DNA of 64,000 bases from an uncultured Faecalibacterium sp. (GCA_934548045.1 CAKTEM010000001.1:1-64000), one strand, 5' to 3'; numbered from the stretch's first letter, positions 7,037 through 16,295 are shown. Numbers and translations: made by a program. The notes: generated from the letters alone by a model not told the origin.

Positions 7037-7978
7037 GGTCCTCAATAGCAACCCAACCGCCAGCGCAAGCAGGCTCTCGGCATACATCATCTTGTTGGCC
7101 CGGCGGATATCCTCCGGCTCGATGGGGCGCAGAGGGTCGCCGATGGTCGGTTTATCGTAATATTCGCCGAAATAATAGGCCGGTCCGGCCAACTGAACGC
7201 CCAGCGCACCGGCACAGGCACTCTCGGTCTGCGCACTGTTGGGGCTGGCATGGTTCCGCCGGTCGCGCCGCCAGATCTTCCACGCACCAGTCGCACTGTT
7301 TCCGGTCAGCCCTGCGGCCGCGCACCAGAGCAGGCCGGCCAGACGGCTCGGGATATAATTCGCCACATCGTCCAGTTTTGCTGGGATTCGGCCAAAATAG
7401 AGATACTTCTCGTTTTTGTAGCCCAGCATACTATCCATCGTGTTGATGGCCTTGTAAGTCAGTGCCAGCGGCGCGCCGCCGATCATCATGTAGAGCAGAG
7501 GCGCAATGACGCCGTCGCTGGCATTTTCGGCCACCGTCTCGACTGCGGCCTTGGTGACGCCCTCGATCGTCAGGTTCTGGGTATCCCGTCCGACAATACG
7601 GCTGACGGCCTTTCGTGCCGCCGGGAGGTCGGGTTTTACCAGCTCTTTGTAAACGTTATTGCTCTCCTGCGCCAGACCTTTCGCGGCCAACGCCTGACCG
7701 CACCAGAACATCTGAACCGCCAGCCCCAGCCACGGCGAAATTTTCGCCGCGCCGAGACAGACCAGACTCGTCAGCAGAAAAGTTCCGACCGGGAGGGTAA
7801 ACGCTACGATTCCACCGCCCAACAGCTCGCCCTGCGGCGTTTTGGGCAGACGGGCGCGCAAACGTTTTTCCAGCGCGGAGATGACCTTTCCCATGATGAC
7901 GACCGGATGCGGAATCCACGCCGGGTCGCCGAAAATCGTATCCAGCACAAAACCGCCCAAAACCGCAGCTTGAATCAT
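6998..7978 (-). CDS. cbiB: Adenosylcobinamide-phosphate synthase CbiB
   Basis: A 326-residue integral membrane protein that joins aminopropanol phosphate to adenosylcobyric acid. Family landmarks are LDTIFGDPAWIPHPVVIMG near the N terminus, DTQNLTIEGVTKAAVETVAENASDGVIAPL in the centre (quoted loosely, positions about 135-165), and the YKAINTMDSMLGYKN signature. Several hydrophobic helices are evident. The ATG at 7978 overlaps cobC by four bases. The C terminus (TALSVTLCVTALP) is unusual: it is encoded by a repeat element that supplies the stop codon, replacing or extending the natural tail just after the last helix. Confidence 0.94.
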   Translation of the reverse strand: MIQAAVLGGFVLDTIFGDPAWIPHPVVIMGKVISALEKRLRARLPKTPQGELLGGGIVAFTLPVGTFLLTSLVCLGAAKISPWLGLAVQMFWCGQALAAKGLAQESNNVYKELVKPDLPAARKAVSRIVGRDTQNLTIEGVTKAAVETVAENASDGVIAPLLYMMIGGAPLALTYKAINTMDSMLGYKNEKYLYFGRIPAKLDDVANYIPSRLAGLLWCAAAGLTGNSATGAWKIWRRDRRNHASPNSAQTESACAGALGVQLAGPAYYFGEYYDKPTIGDPLRPIEPEDIRRANKMMYAESLLALAVGLLLRTALSVTLCVTALP

Positions 7979-8574
7979 CGTTTCGTCTCCTTTGTGCACT
8001 GCACCGTTTTGATAAGGTGCAGTTCCTGTTTTTCCGGCCAGCCGCAGGCATCCAGCAAATACCCACCTGCGTTGGGAGCGCACCACTCGTAATAGTTTTT
8101 CCGGGGCAGAGCATACCGCTCCATGACGGACATCTGGGTTCCGCCGTGCGCCAGGATCACCAGCGTCTCTTCGCCGTCCTGCAATGCCTGCTTCACCAGA
8201 GCCGAAAATGCCTTGCACACCCGTTCTGAAAAGTCCGCCTTACATTCCCCGTCCGGGCAGGGACTTTCACAGTTGGAATCGACCCACGCGCGGTATTCCG
8301 GGTCATTCTCCATCTCGATATAATTCCGCCCCTCGAACTTGCCGAAGGACATCTCTTTCAGCCCATCCACCGGGATGAGCGTTGCACCCGGGAACAGCAC
8401 CTCCGCCGTCTGCTTTGTGCGGCAAAACGGCGTAATATAGACTTTTTCCGGGTCAAAATCCGCTTTGCAAAGCTCCGCAAGGCCCTTCTGGGAAAGTGGA
8501 ATATCCCTCTGGCCCTGATACCGTTTTTCGGCGTTGTAGATCGTTTCTCCATGACGGAGCAGGTAAATCAGCAT
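7975..8574 (-). CDS. cobC: Alpha-ribazole phosphatase CobC (histidine phosphatase family)
   Basis: A 199-residue phosphoglycerate-mutase-like enzyme that removes phosphate from alpha-ribazole phosphate or cobalamin phosphate. The catalytic histidine sits in LLRHGET (residues 5-11). The second histidine is in LVILAHGGTQMS, and TPFCRTKQTAEVL gives the conserved arginine. The cobalamin operon context separates it from generic family members. It overlaps the small cobU paralogue upstream by seven bases and cbiB downstream by four. Confidence 0.88.
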   Translation of the reverse strand: MLIYLLRHGETIYNAEKRYQGQRDIPLSQKGLAELCKADFDPEKVYITPFCRTKQTAEVLFPGATLIPVDGLKEMSFGKFEGRNYIEMENDPEYRAWVDSNCESPCPDGECKADFSERVCKAFSALVKQALQDGEETLVILAHGGTQMSVMERYALPRKNYYEWCAPNAGGYLLDACGWPEKQELHLIKTVQCTKETKR

Positions 8575-8885
8575 GTCGGCAGCTCCCCTTTCAGTACGGT
8601 CGGGATGCCGCAGAACATCTGCACCACGCAGTCCGCTTTCGTGGCCAGCAGGCAGGCCAGACGTCCGGCCGCTTCTCGTGCGGCGCGCTCTCCGGCGTCC
8701 ATCGGTACGACACCGCCGCCGACCTCGGTCGCAATGACGATATCATACGCCGCAAGCTCTTCCGCAAGCTTTGCCAAATCGTCCACCTTTGCCGCCTTTT
8801 CCTGCACATCGGTGATATAGGTTCCGGCGAACTGTTTCGCGAACGTCCGCTTGCCGCTGTACAGCGGCCCTGTGATAAACATCAT
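8568..8885 (-). CDS. Short CobU-like P-loop protein, degenerate paralogue
   Basis: A 105-residue protein between cobS and cobC. The start ATG at 8885 lies six bases after GGGGAGG and overlaps the cobS stop. FITGPLYSGKRTF is a Walker A (CobU has VIGGAASGKSEYAE). The C-terminal half matches the C-terminal half of CobU, with an IVIATEVGGGVVP stretch and VQMFCGIPTVLKGE paralleling VVRVVCGIPVYYKGE in the full-length CobU two genes upstream. The middle, including the His-containing guanylylation segment, is absent. It could be a stripped kinase, a regulatory or structural partner of CobU, or a decaying duplicate. The intact frame and strong RBS argue that it is expressed. Confidence 0.75.
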   Translation of the reverse strand: MMFITGPLYSGKRTFAKQFAGTYITDVQEKAAKVDDLAKLAEELAAYDIVIATEVGGGVVPMDAGERAAREAAGRLACLLATKADCVVQMFCGIPTVLKGELPTC

Positions 8886-9634
8886 AAGATACCTCCCCAT
8901 TGGCAGGCCACCAGTGCCGCCAGCATCCAAAGTTCTGTTTTCTGCAAGAACCACCCGGCCAGATCGCCGGTGATTCCGCCGAACTGCTTCTGCGAGACGT
9001 GGTAATACCGCGCCAGCACCGCCAGCGCAGCCAGTGCCAGCAGGCCGCCGCCCAGAAGGGTCATCGCGATGCACAGCATCACAGACACGACCGCCAGAAC
9101 GGTTTTGACCGTCTTTTTATCCGCTGCCGTCGCAAATGTGTGCGCCAGACCAGTATTTTTCGCTATCGGGAACGCCGCCACCGCAAAGCCAGAGAGGGCA
9201 CGTTCCAGCACAAATGCCAGCGTCCAGATCCGACCGACCCTCGGTGTGAACGCAACGCAGGCCGCCAGAGCGAAATACGCAACAAAGTAACTGCACAGCC
9301 GGATGACCGCAAAAGCTCCGCAGTGTGGGTCTTTCAAAATTTCCAGCTTCTTCGCCCGGTCTCCATAGCTGGACAGGGCGTCATAGGTGTCCGCGTAGCC
9401 GTCCAGATGGATTCCGCCCGTGACCCAGACCGGAATGAGGCAGAAGCCTGCCGCCTTTGCCAGCGCAGGCAGGGGCAGAACGCCGCAGACGCACCACAGC
9501 GCACCGCAGACCAGACCAATGAGCGGAAAGGCACACATCGCGTACCGCATATTTTTTGCGTTCCACTCAAACTGCGGCATCGGCAGGGCCGAAAACATCG
9601 CGAACGCGACCGCAACCGTTTGGAAAACTATCAT
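8882..9634 (-). CDS. cobS: Adenosylcobinamide-GDP ribazoletransferase CobS
   Basis: A 250-residue membrane enzyme that joins activated cobinamide and alpha-ribazole phosphate to give cobalamin phosphate. Family signs are the N-terminal FSALPMPQFEW, the GYADTYDALSSYGDRAKKLEILKD active-site region (about residues 78-102; the family consensus has D-G-xAD-x-DAL), PHCGAFAVI, and multiple hydrophobic helices. It overlaps cobU upstream (9631-9634) and the small cobU-like gene downstream. Confidence 0.93.
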   Translation of the reverse strand: MIVFQTVAVAFAMFSALPMPQFEWNAKNMRYAMCAFPLIGLVCGALWCVCGVLPLPALAKAAGFCLIPVWVTGGIHLDGYADTYDALSSYGDRAKKLEILKDPHCGAFAVIRLCSYFVAYFALAACVAFTPRVGRIWTLAFVLERALSGFAVAAFPIAKNTGLAHTFATAADKKTVKTVLAVVSVMLCIAMTLLGGGLLALAALAVLARYYHVSQKQFGGITGDLAGWFLQKTELWMLAALVACQWGGIL

Positions 9635-10152
9635 GGCTTTTCTCCTTTGTAGTAGACCGGGATGCCGCAGACCACCCGAACCACGGCGTCTGCACGGGCG
9701 GCGAGACGGTTATTCGTCTCCGCCAAAATCCGGAGATACCGGTCGGTGTCGTCGGCATAATCCGCGCCGCCGCTGAACACCTCGTTCGAGACGACGATAA
9801 GATTTTCGCACTGTTCCGCCAGTTTTTCAAGGCCGCACAGAATTGCTTCCGCCGCGTTCTCTCCGGCTCCGTTCGGGTCGTACAGCTCGTTCGCGGTCAG
9901 GTTCCCGAGGTCTTCCAGCAGGGCGGTGCCGCGCTGTGGGAGCCGAACTTTTTCGAGATGAAGCGGACACTCCACCGTCTCAAACTGCTTCTGCGCGCGC
10001 ATCTTCCGGTGTTTCTCGACCCGGGCAGCACACTCCTCATCCCAGACCTGCATCGTCGCCAGATAATAGCGCGGCAACGGCAGTTCCAGCACAAGGCTTT
10101 CGGCATACTCGCTCTTTCCGCTGGCCGCACCGCCGATCACCAGCGTCAGCAT
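9631..10152 (-). CDS. cobU: Adenosylcobinamide kinase / guanylyltransferase CobU
   Basis: A 173-residue bifunctional enzyme that phosphorylates adenosylcobinamide and transfers GMP to it. MLTLVIGGAASGKSEYAE is the N-terminal P-loop. VEKHRKMRAQKQFETVE contains the histidine that forms the GMP intermediate in CobU enzymes. VSNEVFSGGADYADD and VCGIPVYYKG complete the signature. The ATG at 10152 is chosen because it gives the conserved start and a seven-base overlap with cobT. Confidence 0.94.
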   Translation of the reverse strand: MLTLVIGGAASGKSEYAESLVLELPLPRYYLATMQVWDEECAARVEKHRKMRAQKQFETVECPLHLEKVRLPQRGTALLEDLGNLTANELYDPNGAGENAAEAILCGLEKLAEQCENLIVVSNEVFSGGADYADDTDRYLRILAETNNRLAARADAVVRVVCGIPVYYKGEKP

Positions 10153-11210
10153 TGAGGGGTATACGGCGTGATGCCGCCCTCCGTGAAGGAATAACAATTG
10201 TTGTAGACCTCCAACGCCATATCCCAGAGAGGGATCGACGCCACTGCACCAGTTCCCTCGCCGAGGTGTAGACCAGCCGTCAGGAGCGGCTTTTTATCGA
10301 GGGCTTCCAAAACCAGTTTTGCCGCCGGTTCGGTGGAGCAGTGACTCGCAAAGACCGCCTTTTCCGCCGCCGGGCAGAGCCGGACCGCGCACAATGCCGC
10401 CACACCGCTGATAAATCCATCCATCAGCACCGGCACGCCTTCCAGTGCGCCGCCGAGGAAGACGCCGCACAAGCCAGCAATATCAAAACCGCCCAGCTTT
10501 GCCAGCACATCCAACGGGTCGAACGCATCCGGATGATTCACCTCGATGCCCTTTTGGATGGCATGGATTTTTCGTGCAAGACCCTCGTCCGAAAGTCCTG
10601 CGCCCCGTCCGGTCATGACCTCGACCGGCTGAGACAGTAGAACAGCCGCCACCGCGCTGGAAGTGGTGGTATTGCCGATCCCCATCTCGCCGGTCGCCAG
10701 CAGGGTGATACTCTGCTTTTTCTGCATCCGGACAAGCTCGATTCCCTTTGCAATGGCCTCGACCGCCTGCTCCCGGTTCATGGCCGGGCCTGCGGTGAAG
10801 TCAGCGGTTCCGGCCGCGACACGGCAGTTCAGCACGCCCGGCACCGGGTCGCTTGCGATTCCCATATCCACCGGCACGACCTCGCAGTTTGCCATTTTTG
10901 CCATCTGGCAGACGCTCGTCCGGCGCGCCGCAAGGTTCTCGGCCACGGCACGGGTCACGCTCTGGTCGGTCTGGCTGACGCCCTGCGCCACCACGCCGTT
11001 ATCCGAGCAGAGAACCAGCACTGCCCGGCGCGAAACATCCAGCTCTGCCGAACCCGTCAATGCGGCGGCGTCTTCCAGCATGGTTTCCAGCGCACCCAAG
11101 CCGCCCAGCGGTTTTGCAAGGCTCGCCCAGTGCGCATGTGCGGCGGCGCGCGCCGTCTCATCCGGCGGCGTGATGTCCGCCAGCAGGATCTTCAATTCCA
11201 ATTCGGTCAT
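10146..11210 (-). CDS. cobT: Nicotinate-nucleotide--dimethylbenzimidazole phosphoribosyltransferase CobT
   Basis: A 354-residue enzyme that makes alpha-ribazole phosphate (or another lower-base nucleotide). Landmarks are LAKPLGGLGALE, the CSDNGVVAQGVSQ loop, TGEMGIGNTTTSSAVAAVLL, DGFISGVAALCA, and GLHLGEGTGAVASIP with the catalytic glutamate. No dimethylbenzimidazole-synthesis gene (bluB or bzaA-F) is in the window, so the lower base may be scavenged or differ. It overlaps cbiA by four bases. Confidence 0.95.
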   Translation of the reverse strand: MTELELKILLADITPPDETARAAAHAHWASLAKPLGGLGALETMLEDAAALTGSAELDVSRRAVLVLCSDNGVVAQGVSQTDQSVTRAVAENLAARRTSVCQMAKMANCEVVPVDMGIASDPVPGVLNCRVAAGTADFTAGPAMNREQAVEAIAKGIELVRMQKKQSITLLATGEMGIGNTTTSSAVAAVLLSQPVEVMTGRGAGLSDEGLARKIHAIQKGIEVNHPDAFDPLDVLAKLGGFDIAGLCGVFLGGALEGVPVLMDGFISGVAALCAVRLCPAAEKAVFASHCSTEPAAKLVLEALDKKPLLTAGLHLGEGTGAVASIPLWDMALEVYNNCYSFTEGGITPYTPQC

Positions 11211-12628
11211 TTTTGTTGTTCCTTTTGTTCGATGTATCGTTCTGCCTCTTTTATAAAACGTTTCGGCAAAGGCGTGCCAGCCCAGTACAGATGTGGGAAG
11301 CCTGCGTAGAGGTGGTCATTGGCAAAGCCGCCGAGCCACTTTGTTCCATTTGCTTTCAAGAGAGAAAAATCCTCGCCATTTTCAGTCGAATCCCAGTGAT
11401 GGAACTCGTGAATTGGCAAAATCTCGCCTGTTTCAAACAGCATACTATCCACTTGTGCCGTTAGGTCTGCATACCCAAACCGCACCAGTTTTCCGACTTT
11501 GACGCCGCTGCCCGGCAATACGCCGACCATCGGGTAAATTTCGCCGTCGTTGTCTTCCAGCTCTTTTTCGAGATAGAGAAATCCTCCGCACTCGGCTACC
11601 GTCGGCAGGCCGTTTTCGTACGCACTCCGGATGGAGTTCCGCATGGATTCGTTCTCGCTCAGCGTCTTTGCGTATAGTTCCGGATATCCGCCGGGCAGAT
11701 ACAGGCCGTCGATGTTTTCCGGCAGAGCCTTGTCATGCAGTGGGCTGAAGAACACGAGGTTTGCGCCAAACGCCGTCAAAACGTCCAGCGTCTCAGCATA
11801 GGTAAAACAGAACGCTTCATCCTTCGCCACAGCGATGCGGACCATCGGCTCTTCGATCTCTTCTTCCGGGAAAAGCTGGTAGTCATTCAGCCCCCAATCA
11901 TCTATTTGGTCGATGTGTCTGTATTTCGGTCTTACAGGCATCTCAGGTTCCGGCTTGTCGGTCAGCTCAAAGAGCTTCTGCCAGTCCAGATTTTCCGAGA
12001 GGATATCTGCCACAAAGTCGATTTTTTCCGCCAGTCCGCTGATTTCATCAGCCGTCTTCAAACCCAGATGCCGGCTCTCGATCTTTGCTTCCGGCAGATG
12101 GGGCAGATAGCCCAGCACCGGGATCTTCGCGTTTTCTTCCAGCATGGGTTTTAGCATCTTATACAATTTTTCGGAGCAGTCATTGAGCAGGATGCCGACG
12201 ATATGGCTCGGATTCTTAAAATTCATCAGCCCCTGTATCTCGGCAGCAAGGGTCAGGCCAACACCCTTGGGCTGGACGACCAGCAGAACCGGCAGGTCGA
12301 GCGTTTCCGCTACATCCCATGCACTCGCCATCGCGGACATTCCCTGCCCGTCGTAAAAGCCCATTGCGCCCTCGCAGACGGCCGCGCCATGCCCGGCGGC
12401 ATAGTGGGCGTACAGCTCCCGTACCGTGAAGCTCGTCGAGAGGAACAGGTCGAGGTTGTGGCTGTCCACATGGAGTGCCGCACGGTGGAACATCGGGTCG
12501 ATGTAGTCCGGCCCACATTTGAAGGCGCACGGGTCGTATCCGCGCTTTTTGAGTGCCGCCAGCATCGCGCAGGTGACGGTGGTCTTTCCGCTGCCCGAAC
12601 GGGGCGCGGCGATGAGAAACTGAATCAT
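11207..12628 (-). CDS. cbiA: Cobyrinate a,c-diamide synthase CbiA
   Basis: A 473-residue glutamine amidotransferase that amidates the a and c side chains of cobyrinate. The N-terminal ATP-binding part has FLIAAPRSGSGKTTVTCAML and KCGPDYIDPMFHR. The C-terminal glutaminase part has the nucleophile cysteine in TVAECGGFLYLEKEL and a histidine in IHEFHHWDS. Its length fits CbiA and not the shorter CobB. It overlaps cbiET upstream and cobT downstream by four bases each. Confidence 0.95.
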   Translation of the reverse strand: MIQFLIAAPRSGSGKTTVTCAMLAALKKRGYDPCAFKCGPDYIDPMFHRAALHVDSHNLDLFLSTSFTVRELYAHYAAGHGAAVCEGAMGFYDGQGMSAMASAWDVAETLDLPVLLVVQPKGVGLTLAAEIQGLMNFKNPSHIVGILLNDCSEKLYKMLKPMLEENAKIPVLGYLPHLPEAKIESRHLGLKTADEISGLAEKIDFVADILSENLDWQKLFELTDKPEPEMPVRPKYRHIDQIDDWGLNDYQLFPEEEIEEPMVRIAVAKDEAFCFTYAETLDVLTAFGANLVFFSPLHDKALPENIDGLYLPGGYPELYAKTLSENESMRNSIRSAYENGLPTVAECGGFLYLEKELEDNDGEIYPMVGVLPGSGVKVGKLVRFGYADLTAQVDSMLFETGEILPIHEFHHWDSTENGEDFSLLKANGTKWLGGFANDHLYAGFPHLYWAGTPLPKRFIKEAERYIEQKEQQK

Positions 12629-13827
12629 TTTCGTTCTCCTGTGATGAGAAAAATCGGGTTGTTCGCCATCAGCAGATGGAGCTTTCCGGCTGGTTTCGTC
12701 CGGCTGACCGCAAGCTGAGTGACCTCAGCAGAAAGCCCGTGTTCCGTCAGTGCAGCGATGGCCGCACTCAGCGTTTCCAGCGCGATGGCAGAAATGCAGA
12801 TTCGGGCGTCCGGGTTCTTTTCCAGAATCAGCTCGATGATTTTTTCCATTCCGCCCTTGGTGCCGCCGACAAAGACTGCGTCCGGTGCAGGCAGATCTTC
12901 CAATGCCTGTGGTGCCTTGCCCTCGACCAGAATCAGATTGTGTGCCGCGAATTTTTCCCGGTTCTTCCGGATCAGCTCGCAGGCGTCAAGTTCGCACTCG
13001 ATGGCGTACACCCGGCCTTTCGGAGCCGCCAGAGCCAGCTCCACGCTGACGCTTCCGGTTCCTGCGCCCACATCCCAGAGCGTTTCATCCGGCTTCACCG
13101 CCAGTTTCGCAAGGGCGGCGGCACGGACTTCCTGCTTTGTCATCGGCACTTCGCCGCGGATAAACGCTTCATCCGGAAAACCCGTGCAACGCCGGGGCGG
13201 CTGTGGGATGTGTTCCACCAGCAGAACGCTCAGGGATGCAAAGCTCTTTTCCGCAAACTCCTGCGCTGTACCGAACAAAATCTTTTCTTCTGCCCGGCCC
13301 AGATTTTCGCCCACCAGTACGTGCGCATCGCCCAGCCCGGCGGCAGTCAACGCCGCACAGAGGGTGGTGGGCGTTTCGGCCCCACCGGTCAGGAAAAAAA
13401 CCGGCCTACCCTCCGCCGTCAGACACTCGGCCACCGGGTCACAGTTACAGCCATGCGCCGAGACGAGCTTCCAGTCCTGCCACGGCCTGCCCACGGCGGC
13501 GGCCAGCAGCTGCACACTGGACAGCCCGGGCAGTACCCGGCAGGAGATGCCAAACGCGCGCAGCATCGGCAAAAGGCCTGCCGCACCCGAGTAAAACCCG
13601 GTATCGCCGCTGTACAGGATGACCGGCTCCTGTGCGCCGGCTTCCTCGATGGCGTTCAAAATCGCTTCCGCCTGATAGACGGCCTTCCGGTTCTGGGTAC
13701 AACCCTCGGGCAGCTGTTCCAACAGACGCTTTGCACCCAGAATCAGGTCTGCCTTTTGCAGGGCAGAAAGCCCCTGCGCCGTCAGCGTTTCCGGCGTGCC
13801 TGCACCCATTCCAACCAGTGTAATCAT
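12625..13827 (-). CDS. cbiET: CbiE-CbiT fusion: cobalt-precorrin-7 C5-methyltransferase / C15-methyltransferase-decarboxylase
   Basis: A 400-residue two-domain protein. Residues 1 to about 200 are the CbiE tetrapyrrole methylase (ITLVGMGAGTPETLTAQGL start; ILYSGDTGFYSGAAGLLPML). Residues about 215-400 are the CbiT SAM-methyltransferase (LWDVGAGTGSVSVELAL as SAM motif I; PDAVFVGGTKGGMEKIIE). Together they methylate C-5 and C-15 and decarboxylate the C-12 acetate. The same fusion, called CobL, is common in aerobic pathways. It overlaps cbiJ and cbiA by four bases. Confidence 0.95.
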   Translation of the reverse strand: MITLVGMGAGTPETLTAQGLSALQKADLILGAKRLLEQLPEGCTQNRKAVYQAEAILNAIEEAGAQEPVILYSGDTGFYSGAAGLLPMLRAFGISCRVLPGLSSVQLLAAAVGRPWQDWKLVSAHGCNCDPVAECLTAEGRPVFFLTGGAETPTTLCAALTAAGLGDAHVLVGENLGRAEEKILFGTAQEFAEKSFASLSVLLVEHIPQPPRRCTGFPDEAFIRGEVPMTKQEVRAAALAKLAVKPDETLWDVGAGTGSVSVELALAAPKGRVYAIECELDACELIRKNREKFAAHNLILVEGKAPQALEDLPAPDAVFVGGTKGGMEKIIELILEKNPDARICISAIALETLSAAIAALTEHGLSAEVTQLAVSRTKPAGKLHLLMANNPIFLITGERK

Positions 13828-14561
13828 GCCAGCATCTCCTTACAGTGCGCCAGAATCGCGTCCGCCGTCTCGCCCTGTTCCGCCGGGCGGCAGATGACGA
13901 CCAGCTGCGCACCGCAGTCCTGTGCCGACTGCACTTTTTCGGCGAATCCGCCTGCCGCGCCGCCGTCCTTCGTCACGAGGAATCTGATATCAAACTGTCG
14001 TATCAGCGCGACATTCAGCTCATACGAGAACGGCCCCTGCATCGCGATGATGTTCTTGTGCGGAACATTCACCTTCTCGCAGGCCGTGATGCCCTCGACC
14101 GTCGGCAGAACGCGCGGAAACAGCCGCACCGGGTCGATGCCGACAAAAGTCGAAAGCTCCTTTGCTCCGGTCGCCAGCAGGATATTCCCTTCTGTCTGCG
14201 CTAAAGACTCCGCTGCCTGCGCTGTCGTCGTGAACACTTTGCTCCCCTCCGGAAGCGGACTTGCCGGGCGGAGCAGACGGTGATACTCGATGCCTGCCGT
14301 CTCGCAGGCGGCATGGATATTTTTCGTTGCATCGACCGCATACGGATGGGTCGCATCCACACAGAGGTCTGCGTCCGCCAGCAGTTTTACCATTTCGGCA
14401 GGTTCCAGCCGACCACAGTGGATTGCAATGCCGGACATTTCGCCCTGCTCTTCGGCACCCAGCGGTGTCGCCACGCTGACGACGACCTCGGCACCCAGTG
14501 CGGCCAGCTGCTTGGAAAAAATGCGGCCCTCGGTGGTGCCGCTGAACACGACTGCTTTCAT
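13824..14561 (-). CDS. cbiJ: Cobalt-precorrin-6A reductase CbiJ
   Basis: A 245-residue NAD(P)H-dependent reductase of the corrin ring. Landmarks are the N-terminal VVFSGTTEGRIFSKQLA, CVDATHPYAVDATKNIHAAC, YHRLLRP, and RFLVTKDGGAAGGFAEKV. The ATG at 14561 gives the standard MKAVVFSGTTEGR start and a four-base overlap with cbiH. Sequence further upstream in the same frame belongs to cbiH. Confidence 0.93.
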   Translation of the reverse strand: MKAVVFSGTTEGRIFSKQLAALGAEVVVSVATPLGAEEQGEMSGIAIHCGRLEPAEMVKLLADADLCVDATHPYAVDATKNIHAACETAGIEYHRLLRPASPLPEGSKVFTTTAQAAESLAQTEGNILLATGAKELSTFVGIDPVRLFPRVLPTVEGITACEKVNVPHKNIIAMQGPFSYELNVALIRQFDIRFLVTKDGGAAGGFAEKVQSAQDCGAQLVVICRPAEQGETADAILAHCKEMLA

Positions 14562-15304
14562 CCGCGATACCCCCTCGGTGTCACCATTCTGCCGCTCAGT
14601 TTCTTTGTCGCCGCGTTGCCGATGTAGACCGTCGTGAACATGTCCACCGGCGTGTTTTCCAGCTCCACAAGGGTCAGGATACGGCTTTCCTGCCCGGCAC
14701 GGCCGATGTTCCGCACCAGACCACAGACCGTCTCCGGCATTTTGCCGTTTTCGAGCAGGATTCGCACCGCCCGGGCCAGATAATCCGGCCGGCCTTTCGA
14801 GGACGGATTGTACAGCGCAACGCAGAAATCTCCCATTGCCGCCGCTTTCAGCCGCTTCTCGATGACCTCCCACGGGGTGAGCCGGTCGGACAGCGAAATA
14901 ACACAGAAATCATGTGCCAGCGGCGCACCCAGCACCGCACCGCCGCTCAATGCCGCGGTCAAACCGGGAATGACCTCCACGGTCACCTCCGGGTACTCCT
15001 CGGCCAGTTCCAACACAGGGCTTGCCATGCCGTAAACGCCAGCGTCACCCGAGCAGACCAACGCCACCGATTTTCCGCTCTGCGCTGTCTCCAACGCCCA
15101 GCGGCAGCGGTCGATCTCCTTCGTCATTCCTGTCGCGTAGCACTCTTTGCCGGGATAAAACGGCCGGACGAGTTCCAGATAGACCGTATAGCCGCACAGC
15201 ACCTCGGCAGTGTCTAAGGCACTCTGCGCCTGTGCGGTCAAAAACTGAGGGTCGCCCGGGCCAAGGCCGACGACGTAGACGATTTTATTCGATGTTTCTG
15301 ACAT
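14558..15304 (-). CDS. cbiH: Cobalt-precorrin-3B C17-methyltransferase CbiH
   Basis: A 248-residue SAM-dependent tetrapyrrole methylase that methylates C-17 and drives ring contraction. Signatures are VYVVGLGPGDPQFLTAQAQ at the start, ALVCSGDAGVYGMASPVLEL, the VIPGLTAALSGGAVLGAPLAHDF substrate region (given loosely), and VALYNPSSKGRP. Its 5' end overlaps the 3' end of cbiG by 20 bases, indicating translational coupling. Confidence 0.95.
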   Translation of the reverse strand: MSETSNKIVYVVGLGPGDPQFLTAQAQSALDTAEVLCGYTVYLELVRPFYPGKECYATGMTKEIDRCRWALETAQSGKSVALVCSGDAGVYGMASPVLELAEEYPEVTVEVIPGLTAALSGGAVLGAPLAHDFCVISLSDRLTPWEVIEKRLKAAAMGDFCVALYNPSSKGRPDYLARAVRILLENGKMPETVCGLVRNIGRAGQESRILTLVELENTPVDMFTTVYIGNAATKKLSGRMVTPRGYRG

Positions 15305-16295
15305 TTTGCCACCTCCAATCGGGTGAATAAGGTTTCTGCGCCAGCGCGAAAGTCACGCCGCCGGACGCATATTTTTTCAAGCAAAGGCTTCCGCCCGAGG
15401 CCAACACCGCCGACCGCTCACAGACGTTGTCCACGCCGGTCACGCTCCGGACAAAGGACGACGGCGTAAACGTTCCGGGAGCTTTTTGCAGCTGCTCTGC
15501 GGAATAAAATTCAATGTTCCAGTGATGCTTTTCGCAGAATTCCAATAGGCCAGCTTCATTCTGTTTCAGGTCGATGCTTGCCGCCATGCAGATGCCCTGC
15601 GGCGTAAGGCCGGTCTTTTCGCAGAATTTTGAAAAAATCGTTTCCAGCTGTTCGGCCGTTGTTCCCCGTCGGCATCCCACGCCCAAAACCGCGATTTTCG
15701 GCACCAGATGCAGAGCGTTTCCTTTGGGGAAGAGAGTCAGCGCAAAATCTGCATCCTCCTGCGTTTCGGCAGCAACTACGTCAGCAGGAACCACCCCTGC
15801 AACGGTATAATCCGACCAGTATGCCGCTGTTTTCCCGGCCAGGAGCTTACCGCTGACGCATTTGATTCTCTCCACTTCCAGCACAGCGCAGTTCTGATGT
15901 TTCGCCCACTCATCCACCGCAAAGACGCCGTTGGCATCGGTAGCTGTCGTGATGACCGGAATCGCGCCGCAGATCGCCGCCAGCTCCCGAGCCAAGTCAT
16001 TCGCGCCGCCGAGATGTCCGGACAGGATGGGAATTGCAAACCGTCCGCACTCGTCCAGCACCACCACCGCCGGGTCACTCGCCTTACTCTTGCAATGCGG
16101 TGCGATGGCACGGACGGCGATTCCGGCAGCTCCCACAAAAATCAGGGCGTCCGCCTGTGCAAACTGCTGTGTTGTCCACTCTGCAAGCGACACATCGCCC
16201 TTACCGCCCCGGCTCACGGAACCGGGCAGGACTGCCGCCAGCCTCTCCGCCAGCGCAAGGCCCTTCTCGGTAAAGGCAAGATACGCGCGAATCAT
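15285..16295 (-). CDS. cbiG: Cobalt-precorrin-5A hydrolase CbiG
   Basis: A 336-residue enzyme that opens the delta-lactone and releases acetaldehyde during ring contraction. The central region GRFAIPILSGHLGGANDLAR is the family signature, with FVGAAGIAVRAIAP before it and the C-terminal domain marker AVLGVGCRRGTTAEQLE near residue 210. Both the N-terminal and C-terminal CbiG domains are present. It overlaps cbiF upstream by four bases. Confidence 0.95.
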   Translation of the reverse strand: MIRAYLAFTEKGLALAERLAAVLPGSVSRGGKGDVSLAEWTTQQFAQADALIFVGAAGIAVRAIAPHCKSKASDPAVVVLDECGRFAIPILSGHLGGANDLARELAAICGAIPVITTATDANGVFAVDEWAKHQNCAVLEVERIKCVSGKLLAGKTAAYWSDYTVAGVVPADVVAAETQEDADFALTLFPKGNALHLVPKIAVLGVGCRRGTTAEQLETIFSKFCEKTGLTPQGICMAASIDLKQNEAGLLEFCEKHHWNIEFYSAEQLQKAPGTFTPSSFVRSVTGVDNVCERSAVLASGGSLCLKKYASGGVTFALAQKPYSPDWRWQNVRNIE

